Assembly (NCBI RefSeq): GCF_000423005.1
Contig: NZ_KE383968.1
Location: forward strand, 1-64,000
Length of the DNA: 64,000 nt
Direction: 5' to 3'
Source of the DNA: Gelidibacter mesophilus DSM 14095
GTDB taxonomy: Bacteria > Bacteroidota > Bacteroidia > Flavobacteriales > Flavobacteriaceae
Numbering within the stretch: the stretch's first letter is position 1; every line of letters begins with the position of its first letter. The notes beneath the pieces were generated by a model. The model was not told the DNA's origin. It searched no databases and saw only the letters and a list, made by a program, of their open reading frames with translations. The translations under genes and the position numbers were made by a program. Shown in pieces: positions 52,373 to 61,689 of this stretch.

Positions 52373-52996
52373 TTAAGAACGTTCTAAAAGTGTTATTAAA
52401 TCTCCAATCGTGTGTTGCCCTTTATCTTTATTATACCAACCTTGTAAAATTTCTTTAAATTCTTCTGTAATCGTGCCATGTTCAGCAAGATAATCTTTAA
52501 CCAATTGCGTAGCAGCAGCAGGTCTCGGACCAAAAGTGTTCAGTACTTTTTGAGAGGCATTGTCCAGCATAATCAACTTAGGAATTGATTTTCCACCATT
52601 AGTCAAGAAGTGTTGCATAAGTGCATCGTTATCATCACGCAATACCAATTTCAAAGTGATATTTTCATTAAACTCTGCCACTTTATTGATCACTGGAATG
52701 ACATGGGCAGCATCGCCACACCAGCTTTCCGTAAGAACCAACCAAGTGACATCTCCTTTAAATGCGGCTATTTTATTTTGAGCCTCCTCAGAAACTTTAA
52801 TGGTCTTGTCCCAACGTTTCATGCGCTGCTCATTCAAAAGTGTATAAGCAACCATAGCAACGCTTTGATCCAACCCTGTTGTAGATTGAGTTTTCACCAA
52901 TTCATCCATTAACATTCTGTAGTCCTGATAAGACATACTTTTGTTCAAGCTTTCGTTCAATATGTTGGCCAATTCGATTTGTGTGGTAGTTTCCAT
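52373..52996 (-). CDS. Thioredoxin-fold protein with CGDA active site
   Basis: A 207-residue protein with start METTTQIEL. The thioredoxin-fold region shows WCGDAAHVIPVINKVAEFN, so the usual CxxC is reduced to a single Cys plus Ala. A classical disulfide reductase activity is unlikely; glutathione- or bacillithiol-type or chaperone use is possible. The gene stands alone with a TAAATTTG -7 element at 53011-53018. Confidence 0.72.
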   Translation of the reverse strand: METTTQIELANILNESLNKSMSYQDYRMLMDELVKTQSTTGLDQSVAMVAYTLLNEQRMKRWDKTIKVSEEAQNKIAAFKGDVTWLVLTESWCGDAAHVIPVINKVAEFNENITLKLVLRDDNDALMQHFLTNGGKSIPKLIMLDNASQKVLNTFGPRPAAATQLVKDYLAEHGTITEEFKEILQGWYNKDKGQHTIGDLITLLERS

Positions 52997-53010
52997 GACT
53001 ATAATTTTTT

Positions 53011-53018
53011 GCAAATTT
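53011..53018 (-). promoter_or_regulatory. -7 element for the thioredoxin-like gene (TAAATTTG)
   Basis: Matches TAnnTTTG on the minus strand, 15 bases upstream of the start at 52996. Confidence 0.5.
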
Positions 53019-53086
53019 AGCCCATTTTTATGTGATATTGGGTAACAGATGTTACATTAGTAGTTCAAACACAAATATCTTATACA

Positions 53087-53671
53087 ATGGATAAACAGAG
53101 ATGTGGCTGGTGCGCGGGAGATCAACTTTATATAACGTATCACGATAAAGAATGGGGTGTTCCGGTAAAAGATGACGCCACACTATTTGAGTTTTTGGTT
53201 TTGGAAACCTTCCAGGCGGGATTGAGCTGGATTACCATTTTAAGGAAGCGGGAAAATTTCAGATCAGCTTTTGATCAGTTTGACTACAAGAAAATCGCAT
53301 TATATGATCAAGATAAAACTGACCATCTCCTTCAGGATGCCGGCATTGTCAGAAACAAACTGAAAGTTTATGCCACGGTTTGCAACGCACAAGCCTTTAT
53401 AAAGGTTCAAAAGGAATTTGGATCTTTCTCAAAATATATTTGGGGATTTGTAGATGATAAACCAATCACAAATAAAGTCGAAAACTACAAAGAAGCACCC
53501 CCAACTACCGTGGAAAGTGATGCGATTAGTAAAGATTTGAAAAAACGAGGCTTTAAATTCGTAGGATCCACAGTTATGTACGCCTATATGCAAGCCGTGG
53601 GAATGGTGAATGACCATGAAGTAAATTGTTTTAGGTATGGGGAGATAAATAATCCTAAACATGATTTTTGA
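53087..53671 (+). CDS. tag: DNA-3-methyladenine glycosylase I
   Basis: A 194-residue protein with the Tag motifs RCGWCAGDQLYITYHDKEWG at the N-terminus and later FVGSTVMYAYMQAVGMVNDHEVNC, carrying the Cys and His residues that bind the structural zinc. It removes 3-methyladenine from DNA in base excision repair. Confidence 0.93.
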   Translation: MDKQRCGWCAGDQLYITYHDKEWGVPVKDDATLFEFLVLETFQAGLSWITILRKRENFRSAFDQFDYKKIALYDQDKTDHLLQDAGIVRNKLKVYATVCNAQAFIKVQKEFGSFSKYIWGFVDDKPITNKVENYKEAPPTTVESDAISKDLKKRGFKFVGSTVMYAYMQAVGMVNDHEVNCFRYGEINNPKHDF

Positions 53672-53742
53672 TTAACAATTAACAAAAGCTGTCAAATGGT
53701 TAGAATTAGATAAACTTCAAATTTGATTTTGGAATTTTTAAA

Positions 53743-54378
53743 CTAATGCGCTCTCAAATATTCCAAAAACTTACTTCGTTCTATCTCTTCAGCACCTAAA
53801 CTGGCAAAATGATGTGTGTAAACCTGGCAATCAATAAGTTTGTAGTTCATATTTTGGATAAAAGTGATGAAGGCCACTTTACTTGCATTACTTACTTTAG
53901 CAAACATACTCTCACCGCAAAACACACCATTGCCCATATCTAGGCCATATAAACCACCAACCAAATCACCAGCTTGCCATACCTCAACAGACATCGCATA
54001 CCCTAAGTAATGAAGTTTGGTATAGGCTTTAATCATTTCATTGGTAATCCATGTACCAGCTTGCCCTGATCTTTTAACAGTTGAACATTCTGAAATCACT
54101 GTTTCGAAATCACTATTGATGGTGACCGTGAAATCTTTATTTCGAAGTGTTTTAGCCATACTTTTTGAGACTTTCAACCGCTCAGGAAATAGAACAAATC
54201 TCGGATCTGGAGACCACCACAAAATCAAATCCTCGTCATCATTAAACCAGGGAAAAACTCCAGTTTTATAAGCCAAAAGCAATCGCTCCACTGACAAATC
54301 GCCACCAATTGCCAACAACCCATCTGGGTCGGCTTCAATGGGATTGGGAAACTCAAGTTTATCGGTCAGAAATATCAT
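53743..54378 (-). CDS. aat: Leucyl/phenylalanyl-tRNA-protein transferase
   Basis: A 211-residue protein with FPNPIEADPDGLLAIGGDLS, PWFNDDEDLILWWSPDPR and GGLYGLDMGNGVFCGESMF, the signature blocks of Aat. It adds Leu or Phe to N-terminal Arg or Lys of proteins, marking them for the ClpS/ClpAP N-end rule pathway. Confidence 0.93.
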   Translation of the reverse strand: MIFLTDKLEFPNPIEADPDGLLAIGGDLSVERLLLAYKTGVFPWFNDDEDLILWWSPDPRFVLFPERLKVSKSMAKTLRNKDFTVTINSDFETVISECSTVKRSGQAGTWITNEMIKAYTKLHYLGYAMSVEVWQAGDLVGGLYGLDMGNGVFCGESMFAKVSNASKVAFITFIQNMNYKLIDCQVYTHHFASLGAEEIERSKFLEYLRAH

Positions 54379-54409
54379 AAAAGCATTTAATATATAATAA
54401 AATATTACA

Positions 54410-54445
54410 AAAAAGCCTCAATGTTGATAGCATTGAGGCTTTTTA
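54410..54445 (-). terminator. Terminator before aat
   Basis: AAAAAGCCTCAATG pairs with CATTGAGGCTTTTT, a 14-bp stem with an A/T tail on both sides. Confidence 0.85.
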
Positions 54446-54508
54446 TAAGATTTCCGCTATAAACATTTAGACAAGCTCAATGTTCTAAAGAAGAAAAATT
54501 CTATTGAC

Positions 54509-54883
54509 TTAAAACGGTAAATCGTCGTGATCTTCTTCGTTTAAATCGTTTGCTGGTTGAAAGGCTTCTGCTGGAGCTACAGGAGGCATCCCTGGAGCTG
54601 AACCTTCTTGCAAACTCTCAATACGCCATCCTTGGATAGAGTTAAAATATTTAGTTTCACCTTGTGGGTTTACCCATTCTCTTCCTCTCAAATTGATGCT
54701 CACCTTTACATTTTGACCAACTTGATAATTGTTCAACAAATCGGTCTTGTCCTGTACGAACTCAACCATAATATGCTGAGGATACTGCTCTTCTGTAGTC
54801 ACTACCACCTCTCTTTTTCTGAACCCATTACTTCCAAAAGTTTGAGTTTCTCCTACCATTTTGATTTTTCCTTGTACTTCCAT
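54509..54883 (-). CDS. DUF3127 protein (OB-fold-like)
   Basis: A 124-residue protein starting MEVQGKIKMVGETQTFGSNGFRKREVVV. This opening and the motif FVQDKTDLL are DUF3127 hallmarks. The C-terminal tail is acidic (NDLNEEDHDDLPF), resembling the protein-binding tail of single-stranded DNA-binding proteins. A nucleic-acid-binding role is therefore plausible but unproved. Confidence 0.85.
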   Translation of the reverse strand: MEVQGKIKMVGETQTFGSNGFRKREVVVTTEEQYPQHIMVEFVQDKTDLLNNYQVGQNVKVSINLRGREWVNPQGETKYFNSIQGWRIESLQEGSAPGMPPVAPAEAFQPANDLNEEDHDDLPF

Positions 54884-54933
54884 TTGACTAATTTTTAGTG
54901 TTCTCTATTATTTAATACTATTTTTCTCTAAAT

Positions 54934-55803
54934 TTAAGACAGTAACAACTTCCATGCACTGTCAATATCGCCATAACTTAAGTAATTTCTGGCCATTTTA
55001 TGTTTTTCACGATGACTCATTTCAGTAATGTCTGCATGATGTTCTCCAATGGTCTTTGCAAAATCAGCAATAGCCGCGGTTGTTGGCAACGCTTCAATAT
55101 TACCTAACATCCCGAGATCACTGCCTGTAAAGATCATACTGTTTTTAACCGCATCTGGCATAGCGTCTACACCAATCCCACGTGTTCTTAAAGGTTTTGG
55201 CACCTCAAAGAAACCATTTTTTGCTCGGCTGTAATAATCGCCACCTGCTCTGGCTACCAAATCCAGCTTTTCTTGAATGATAATTTGATCGTCATCCAAA
55301 ACTTCTTCTGTGATATGGATTTTTACCACTTCACAAATCACCAAATTTCCAGCACCACCCTCTGTTCCCAATTTAATAATTTCGTTGACCTTACACTCTA
55401 TTTGAACTGGAGACTCTGCAACCCTAAACGGTTTGACAAGATCTGATTTTAACATGGTCAAACCAGCTTTTTCAAATTCATTAACATCTTTGTCGTACTC
55501 TGTACTACTTAAAGACGCTTGGTGCACCAAATCATAATTAACAACATTTATTACTACTTCTTTAGTGGCTTCCACATTATTCAAGGTGTGCTTTACGCTG
55601 TTGTCACGCACACGTCTTGCCGGTGAAAAAACGAGTATTGGCGGATTTGCACTAAACACATTAAAAAAACTAAAAGGTGATAAATTTGGATTACCATCAG
55701 TATCCATAGTACTCGCAAAAGCAATGGGACGTGGCGCCACTGCACTTAGCAAATATCCATGTAATTTGCCCGTAGACAGGTCTTTAGGCTCAAAACTTAC
55801 CAT
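54934..55803 (-). CDS. Flavin reductase-family protein
   Basis: A 289-residue protein with a flavin-binding split-barrel N-terminal half (VAPRPIAFASTMDTDGNPNLSPFSFF) and a C-terminal extension. FMN-binding reductases of this type supply flavin to oxygenases or act in detoxification. No partner gene is nearby. Confidence 0.83.
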   Translation of the reverse strand: MVSFEPKDLSTGKLHGYLLSAVAPRPIAFASTMDTDGNPNLSPFSFFNVFSANPPILVFSPARRVRDNSVKHTLNNVEATKEVVINVVNYDLVHQASLSSTEYDKDVNEFEKAGLTMLKSDLVKPFRVAESPVQIECKVNEIIKLGTEGGAGNLVICEVVKIHITEEVLDDDQIIIQEKLDLVARAGGDYYSRAKNGFFEVPKPLRTRGIGVDAMPDAVKNSMIFTGSDLGMLGNIEALPTTAAIADFAKTIGEHHADITEMSHREKHKMARNYLSYGDIDSAWKLLLS

Positions 55804-55996
55804 CTTAAAAATTTGTTAGATGCAAATGTAAACATATTGTTATACCTATAAAAATGAATTAGAGCAAGAATCAAACAATAATATCAACATAACAGCATTA
55901 GTTAAGTAGTGCTAATAAATTATAGCAAAAAAGATTTCCTATTTGCTGATTTCTTTAAGTATATTTAAAATTACAAATGTATTGATGCCTTACGCT

Positions 55997-57136
55997 ATGA
56001 ACCGAAATATTTTACGGTGGATCATTATTGCTTCTTCTTTTATTATTATCTCTTTAATTTTATGGAATACATACATCTTCTTTCAGAATTTCAAAGCAGA
56101 AGAGCGCATCAAAATGCAAAATTGGTCATTTGCCCAATCTGAACTATTAAAATCTGATGCTGATGAGAATGTGGAGCTTACCCTTAAAATTTTAGAAAGC
56201 AACCACACGACACCCATGATAGCCATTACTAAAGATGGCAGTTTAGGCACCTTTAAAAATATTGATAAAAAGAAAGTCAGTAATCCTATCTCAGTCAAAA
56301 ACCTCATGGCTAAATTCGAGAGCGAAAACAGGCCCATTGAAGTATATTATGACAAGGAAATTTATTATACCATTTATTACGGTAATTCTCCCTTGATCAA
56401 TAAGCTCAAATATTACCCTTTAGCTTTGCTTCTCATTATCGTACTTTTTGCTGCTGTGGTTTATTTTTTCTATCGCAGTTCAAAAATTGCAGCACAAAAC
56501 AAACTTTGGACGGGCATGGCCAAAGAAACTGCCCATCAAATTGGCACGCCGCTATCCTCTTTGATAGGTTGGACAGAAATCTTACGTTCTGAAGATGTCG
56601 ATCGCTCCTATCTTTTGGAAATTGAAAAAGACATTACGCGTTTGCAGACCATCACAGATCGTTTTAGTAAAATTGGATCCATGCCAACCCTTAAAAGAGT
56701 TGATATTGTTCAAGAAACTATCGATTCCTACGAATATCTAAAAGCGCGTTCCAGCAAATTGATAGGCTTTACCATTGAAGCTCCAGAACATCCCATTTAT
56801 GTCGATTTAAACCAACAACTCTACAGCTGGACGATTGAAAATATCGTGAAAAATGCCATTGATGCCATGAAAGGCAAAGGCAACCTAAAAGTGAGCATCA
56901 TAGAGAGTGACAAAGAGGTTAAAATTACCGTGAAAGATTCCGGCAAGGGGCTTCCAAAAAGTTTATTCACTAAAATTTTCGAACCTGGTTTTACCAGCAA
57001 AAAAAGAGGTTGGGGATTGGGACTTTCACTCGCCAAACGTATTGTAGAAGATTACCACAAAGGTAAAATAAAAGTACTCCATTCAGAAATAGACAAAGGC
57101 ACTACCATGCAAATTTCACTAAAATTAATTCCGTAA
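55997..57136 (+). CDS. Sensor histidine kinase
   Basis: A 379-residue kinase from ATG 55997 (MNRNILRW); ATG 55943 and ATG 55985 lie upstream. Two membrane segments (about 7-28 and 138-160) flank an extracytoplasmic domain of about 110 residues. The H box is GMAKETAHQIGTPLSSLIGW (His about 183) and the HATPase has NIVKNAIDAM, DSGKGLP and GWGLGLSLAKRI. There is no response regulator gene nearby. A small CxxC membrane protein follows within 10 bases. Confidence 0.9.
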   Translation: MNRNILRWIIIASSFIIISLILWNTYIFFQNFKAEERIKMQNWSFAQSELLKSDADENVELTLKILESNHTTPMIAITKDGSLGTFKNIDKKKVSNPISVKNLMAKFESENRPIEVYYDKEIYYTIYYGNSPLINKLKYYPLALLLIIVLFAAVVYFFYRSSKIAAQNKLWTGMAKETAHQIGTPLSSLIGWTEILRSEDVDRSYLLEIEKDITRLQTITDRFSKIGSMPTLKRVDIVQETIDSYEYLKARSSKLIGFTIEAPEHPIYVDLNQQLYSWTIENIVKNAIDAMKGKGNLKVSIIESDKEVKITVKDSGKGLPKSLFTKIFEPGFTSKKRGWGLGLSLAKRIVEDYHKGKIKVLHSEIDKGTTMQISLKLIP

Positions 57137-57145
57137 ATTTGAAGC

Positions 57146-57493
57146 ATGGAAGAAAGGTTTTTCACTTTAAGTGAGGTCGAATTAAATAATAACTGTCCCG
57201 AATGCTTTTCGAGGCAAGGATTAAAACTGACTTTTAAACAACGGTTTATTGACAATTTTTTCTATAAAGCCATCACTGCAGAAACTGCGCACTCCTTATT
57301 TTGTGACGTATGCAAAACCAAAATCTTCCCCATCCGATGGACTGAAGACATAGAAAGAGTTTTTAAATACCAACAACGCGCTTCACCACCAAGGCCTGCC
57401 TCCTTTAAATTAAAAACACAAGGGTGGATGCTTATTGGAATTTTAATAACACTAGTTCTATTTTCTATGTTATTTGTTTTCGATGTGTTTTAA
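57146..57493 (+). CDS. Small membrane protein with two CxxC motifs
   Basis: A 115-residue protein. CPEC (about 18-21) and CDVC (about 49-52) could bind one metal. A C-terminal membrane segment (about 92-112) follows a basic stretch. It starts 10 bases after the histidine kinase stop, so it likely shares a transcript. No family is recognised. Confidence 0.6.
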   Translation: MEERFFTLSEVELNNNCPECFSRQGLKLTFKQRFIDNFFYKAITAETAHSLFCDVCKTKIFPIRWTEDIERVFKYQQRASPPRPASFKLKTQGWMLIGILITLVLFSMLFVFDVF

Positions 57494-57502
57494 GAAATAA
57501 AA

Positions 57503-57892
57503 TTACATTCGGTCTGAAATCCGTTTTGCAATAGCCTCAAATTCTTCCTTTTTTAATTTCACTTTGCTCGTAAATCGGATATCGTCCATCGTATGTAAAG
57601 GAATCAGATGCACATGTACATGAGGTACTTCCAACCCAACAACCGCCATTCCTACGCGTAAGCAAGGTACCGCCTTTTTTAAGGCGATGCCAACACTTCT
57701 TGAAAACTCCATCAATCCTGTGTAGGTGGTTTCATCCAAATCAAAAAGCTCATCCACTTCAATTTTGGGAATACAGAGCGTATGCCCTTGAGTATTGGGA
57801 TTCACATCCAAAAAGGCTAAAAAATTCTTTGTTTCTGCAACTTTGTAACATGGAATTTCACCATTAACTATCTTCGTAAATATAGAGGCCAT
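57503..57892 (-). CDS. HIT-family protein
   Basis: A 129-residue histidine-triad protein with an N-terminal MASIFTKIVNGEIPCYKVAE and the triad region VPHVHVHLIP. ATG 57892 is used; upstream alternatives add a low-quality N-terminus. HIT enzymes cleave nucleoside phosphoramidates or related nucleotides. Confidence 0.92.
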   Translation of the reverse strand: MASIFTKIVNGEIPCYKVAETKNFLAFLDVNPNTQGHTLCIPKIEVDELFDLDETTYTGLMEFSRSVGIALKKAVPCLRVGMAVVGLEVPHVHVHLIPLHTMDDIRFTSKVKLKKEEFEAIAKRISDRM

Positions 57893-57943
57893 CTGAATAT
57901 TGTATTTATTAGTTGATTTAACGCTTCTAAATATAAAAAGAAA

Positions 57944-57973
57944 ATTCCTGTTAGAACGGGTCTTAACAGGAAT
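57944..57973 (-). terminator. Terminator between greA and the HIT gene
   Basis: ATTCCTGTTA pairs with TAACAGGAAT, 10 bp, followed by T-rich sequence on the minus strand. Confidence 0.75.
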
Positions 57974-58033
57974 GTTATTTTTGTAAACGTCTTCCACTGC
58001 ATTTTCTGCGGTTAAGCAAATACAGATAAAAGA

Positions 58034-58507
58034 TTATCTCGAAATCTCTATAATATCAAACTTCAAAACCCCATTAGGCACTTGAATATCGGCCACCTCA
58101 CCTACTGACTTACCTAAAAGCCCTTTTCCAATAGGCGAATTGACTGAAATTTTTCCTGAAGCCAAATCTGCTTCACGATCCGCCACCAAGGTATACGTCA
58201 CTTCCATGCCATTGGTTTGGTTTCTAATTTTCACTTTAGAAAGCACCAACGCCTTAGAACTGTCCAATTGCGATTCATCAATTAATCGCGCGCTTGACAA
58301 CATTTCTTCAAGTTTTGATATTTTCATTTCCAACATGCCTTGCGCCTCTTTGGCAGCATCATATTCGGCATTTTCACTCAAATCACCCTTATCTCTTGCC
58401 TCACCAATGGCACGGGAAGCATTTGGGCGCTCTACGTCCTTTAAATGATTGAGTTCTTCCCTCAAGTTTTTCAACCCTTCAGCAGTGTAATAAGATACTT
58501 TACTCAT
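58034..58507 (-). CDS. greA: Transcription elongation factor GreA
   Basis: A 157-residue protein with an N-terminal coiled coil (VSYYTAEGLKNLREELNHLK, DLSENAEYDAAKEAQG) and a C-terminal globular domain (SPIGKGLLGKSVGEV). It rescues backtracked RNA polymerase by stimulating transcript cleavage. A TATATTTG -7 element is at 58597-58604. Confidence 0.95.
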   Translation of the reverse strand: MSKVSYYTAEGLKNLREELNHLKDVERPNASRAIGEARDKGDLSENAEYDAAKEAQGMLEMKISKLEEMLSSARLIDESQLDSSKALVLSKVKIRNQTNGMEVTYTLVADREADLASGKISVNSPIGKGLLGKSVGEVADIQVPNGVLKFDIIEISR

Positions 58508-58596
58508 AATTCGTTCGTTTTACTGTATATAAAATATGCTGAAACCCCTTTGTGGAGAACAGCATAAAAAAAATCCCGCTAGCACGAGATATCAAA

Positions 58597-58604
58597 CAAA
58601 TATA
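58597..58604 (-). promoter_or_regulatory. -7 element for greA (TATATTTG)
   Basis: Matches TAnnTTTG on the minus strand. The start codon is about 90 bases downstream. Confidence 0.45.
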
Positions 58605-58661
58605 CAAAATATTTACTTCAACTTTGAGATTGTTGTAAATTGCGTCACAATTTTATACCAA

Positions 58662-59084
58662 ATGAAATACTTTTTTTTATTTATAAGCCTAATTTTCTTA
58701 ACGGCCTGCAGTAAAAACGCTACCGATGAAAATTGCAAATTTTTAGTCAATGCAGCGGTAAATGTCTCCATCAATATGAACTTACCTGAATATAGTCAAT
58801 TACAATTTACCAGCAACTCGGTTTACATCGCAAATGCAGGAAATCAAGGTGTTATTGTAACCAATGTGGGGAGTAGTTTTCGCGCTTGGGACGCGGCAGA
58901 CCCTAACCATGAACAAAGACCTTGTTCCCGACTTGCAATTAATGGCGTCAACGCTGTATGTGGTTGCGATGACGCCAATAAATATAGTTTATTCACAGGA
59001 GGCCCTGTTGGGGTTCAATTATCCTGTGGACTCAAAGAATATCGTGTCTCCGTTTCAGGAAACTCACTGCTAATTACCAACTAG
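58662..59084 (+). CDS. Rieske-like lipoprotein lacking standard 2Fe-2S ligands
   Basis: A 140-residue lipoprotein (MKYFFLFISLIFLTACSK, Cys16). The mature domain follows the Rieske outline: AWDAADPNHEQRPCSRLAI, VCGCDDANKYSLFTGGPV, then YRVSVSGNSLLI. The C-x-H and C-x2-H ligand pairs are not preserved; instead there are clustered Cys. It therefore probably keeps the fold without the cluster, or binds something else. The start follows the signal peptide; the reading from 58536 is rejected. Confidence 0.6.
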   Translation: MKYFFLFISLIFLTACSKNATDENCKFLVNAAVNVSINMNLPEYSQLQFTSNSVYIANAGNQGVIVTNVGSSFRAWDAADPNHEQRPCSRLAINGVNAVCGCDDANKYSLFTGGPVGVQLSCGLKEYRVSVSGNSLLITN

Positions 59085-61546
59085 AGTTTTAAAGTAGCCC
59101 CAATCAGAAAATTAGTGGTAGCCTGTGGAAAATACCCGGCACCTTCAATAGTTGTCACTTGATCAGGATCCGTCCAATTGTCATCATAAGTGTAATAAAA
59201 ACCATTGGAAACATATTTTTTATTAAAAATATTGTTCACCAAACCTGAAAATAAAATCGATTTTATTATTGGCTTTTTCTGGGATTCTCCCCGAGATTTT
59301 AAAATCCATTCGTAGGTCAGGTTAAGATCATTAATGAAGTACGCGTCCAGTTTCGATCTTTCCGAATCAGAATTCCCCATAAACTGTTCTCCCACGTATT
59401 TGCTCGATAAACTGATTTGGAAATAATCTTTAGGCTGATAAACCAAGGCATTTGATGCCACAATTTCTGGAGAAAATGAAATATTTGTCTTTCCTAAGTC
59501 CACCAATATACCATCGCGTTCAATAACCGTTTCTTTTGTTTTATTTGAACTAAAAGTCACACTGGGTTGGAGGCGCCATTGTGACGATAATTTCACTGCT
59601 GCCTCAATTTCCAAGCCTAAACGATAACTATCACCATTATTGGTTCGGATTGGATTTCCGGTATCGTCAATTTCTCCTGTCAATACCAACTGTTCATTAT
59701 AGGCCATATAATAGAGATTGGTATTAATTCGAAATGCCTCAGCATCATGTCTCCAACCTAATTCATAGTCATTCAACTGCTCTGGTTTGACATCGGTATT
59801 ATTTTGGAAATCCTTCCGGCTTGGTTCTCGATTGGCTCTGGCATACGAAAAATACAACGCATTGGCTGGATTAAATTGCAAGGTCAATCCCATTTTTGGA
59901 TTAAAGAAATTATAGGTTTCATCAATCTCCATAAGTTCCTGATCAGAATTGGTTCCTGTGGTTTTATAGCCAACGTTTCGATATTGTAAATCGCCATAAA
60001 AACTCCATTGCTCATCAATACGATAAGTGGCTTTCGTAAACATACTCGCATCAGTCTTTTTTCCATTTCCTTCGTAATAGCGATGTCCTTTAGGCGAGTT
60101 TCCGGCATATTGTGCCCAAATGACTTCACCAAAATGATCACCATCATAGGTGCTAAACGAGGTTCCAAAAGCGAGGTTCAAGCTTTCATTTTTATAAGAG
60201 GCATTCGCGTTAATGACGTAAAAATCATTATCCAACCAACGACGACGCACCAAATCACTACGCGTGATACTTTCGCCACCCAATTCAATAGTTTCCATAC
60301 CATATTGAACTAATTTTTGGTCTTCTTTATATTGTTCAAAAAAACCTGAACCTTGCGTGTAATTTAATCCGAGCGTGGTGGACCAATTATCGTTTATGCG
60401 CTCATTCCAATGCAGTTGGTAATGATCTTGACTATAATCATCAATTTCGTTATCATAAAATTGAATGTTTCCATCCGCATCGGTGTACATTCCTGCCGTA
60501 TTAAATGTTCGATCATTTTCTAAAAGATCTAAATCTTCCAAGCCATTCCAAGCTTGATACGTAATTTCTTTGCCTCCAAAAATAACCGCTTTTATCAATC
60601 GGTTGGTATCAACATAAGCGCCTTGCAAAAAATAAGATTTAAGATCAGAAGAGGCACGATCAATATAACCATCAGATTTTATGTTTGACAATCGGCCTGA
60701 AACTTCGAAGTGATTGTTTAAACGTCCGGTACTGAATTTAAGCGTGTGCTTGTGGGTGTTGTAACTTCCAAAACTATTGGCAATTTCCGCACTTGCATCA
60801 TTGGAGATCCCTTCACTAAGCACATTAATACTCGCGCCAAATGCACCTGAGCCATTGGTAGAAGTTCCTACTCCGCGTTGTAATTGCATACTTTCTGTTG
60901 AAGAGGCAAAATCACTCAGATTCACCCAAAACGTGCCCATGGATTCTGCATCGTTGTAAGGGATACCATTGATGGTAATGTTGGTGGACTGGGCATTAAT
61001 TCCGCGCACCCTAATTCCGGTATACCCAACGCCTGCTCCCGCATCTGTAGTGGTTACCACCGAGGGCAAAAAGTTAAGAAGCATAGGAATGTCTTGTCCA
61101 AGATTTCGCTTTTCCAATTCTTCCTTTGTGATGTTCGAGTGTGTTATTGGCGAACTTGAGCCTACACGCACCGCGTTCACCAACACCTCATCTAAGATTT
61201 CTGTAGTTTCATTAATGACGAGATCCAACACAAAATCTGCATTAAGATCAATCGTTTTTAGGATAGGTTGTGCAGTAAGGTAACGGAATTCAATGCTGTG
61301 TTTTCCTTTAGGCAAATCCAAAGTATAGTATCCGTTCAGATCTGTTTGCGTCCAGGATGTACTTGACTTTACATGAATACTGACGCCTGCAAGCGGTTCT
61401 GCATTTTGTTGGGTCACACGGCCAGAGACCTGATAGTTTTGGGCCAAACTCGTGACGCTAAACCCTAACATAACAAAAGAAAAAATAAAATTTAAAGCCG
61501 GTTTGAATCGGTGCTTAGCCGATAGGTTTGTGAATAAAGATTTCAT
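59081..61546 (-). CDS. TonB-dependent receptor, predicted thiamin/precursor importer
   Basis: An 821-residue outer-membrane receptor. The signal peptide is at 1-35, the carboxypeptidase-like domain at about 38-120 (VSGRVTQQNAEPLAGVSIHV), the plug at about 130-250 (QDIPMLLNFLPSVV, GIRVRGINAQSTNITING) and the remainder the barrel ending in FLIGATLKL. A TPP riboswitch in the leader at 61690-61855 (minus strand) implies control by thiamin pyrophosphate, so the ligand is likely thiamin or a precursor. The 3' end overlaps the Rieske-like gene by four bases, converging. Confidence 0.9.
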   Translation of the reverse strand: MKSLFTNLSAKHRFKPALNFIFSFVMLGFSVTSLAQNYQVSGRVTQQNAEPLAGVSIHVKSSTSWTQTDLNGYYTLDLPKGKHSIEFRYLTAQPILKTIDLNADFVLDLVINETTEILDEVLVNAVRVGSSSPITHSNITKEELEKRNLGQDIPMLLNFLPSVVTTTDAGAGVGYTGIRVRGINAQSTNITINGIPYNDAESMGTFWVNLSDFASSTESMQLQRGVGTSTNGSGAFGASINVLSEGISNDASAEIANSFGSYNTHKHTLKFSTGRLNNHFEVSGRLSNIKSDGYIDRASSDLKSYFLQGAYVDTNRLIKAVIFGGKEITYQAWNGLEDLDLLENDRTFNTAGMYTDADGNIQFYDNEIDDYSQDHYQLHWNERINDNWSTTLGLNYTQGSGFFEQYKEDQKLVQYGMETIELGGESITRSDLVRRRWLDNDFYVINANASYKNESLNLAFGTSFSTYDGDHFGEVIWAQYAGNSPKGHRYYEGNGKKTDASMFTKATYRIDEQWSFYGDLQYRNVGYKTTGTNSDQELMEIDETYNFFNPKMGLTLQFNPANALYFSYARANREPSRKDFQNNTDVKPEQLNDYELGWRHDAEAFRINTNLYYMAYNEQLVLTGEIDDTGNPIRTNNGDSYRLGLEIEAAVKLSSQWRLQPSVTFSSNKTKETVIERDGILVDLGKTNISFSPEIVASNALVYQPKDYFQISLSSKYVGEQFMGNSDSERSKLDAYFINDLNLTYEWILKSRGESQKKPIIKSILFSGLVNNIFNKKYVSNGFYYTYDDNWTDPDQVTTIEGAGYFPQATTNFLIGATLKL

Positions 61547-61689
61547 TCGAATAAATAAGTTTAGACGAATAAAAAGAGGTAATTATTCTTTGTTAAAAAT
61601 TAAATTATTAATTAAGCTTTAAAATTTAGCGGTATCTTTTTTAAGATTTTTGCCGGCAACCGTTAAATATGTCTTGTAGACACACTTTA

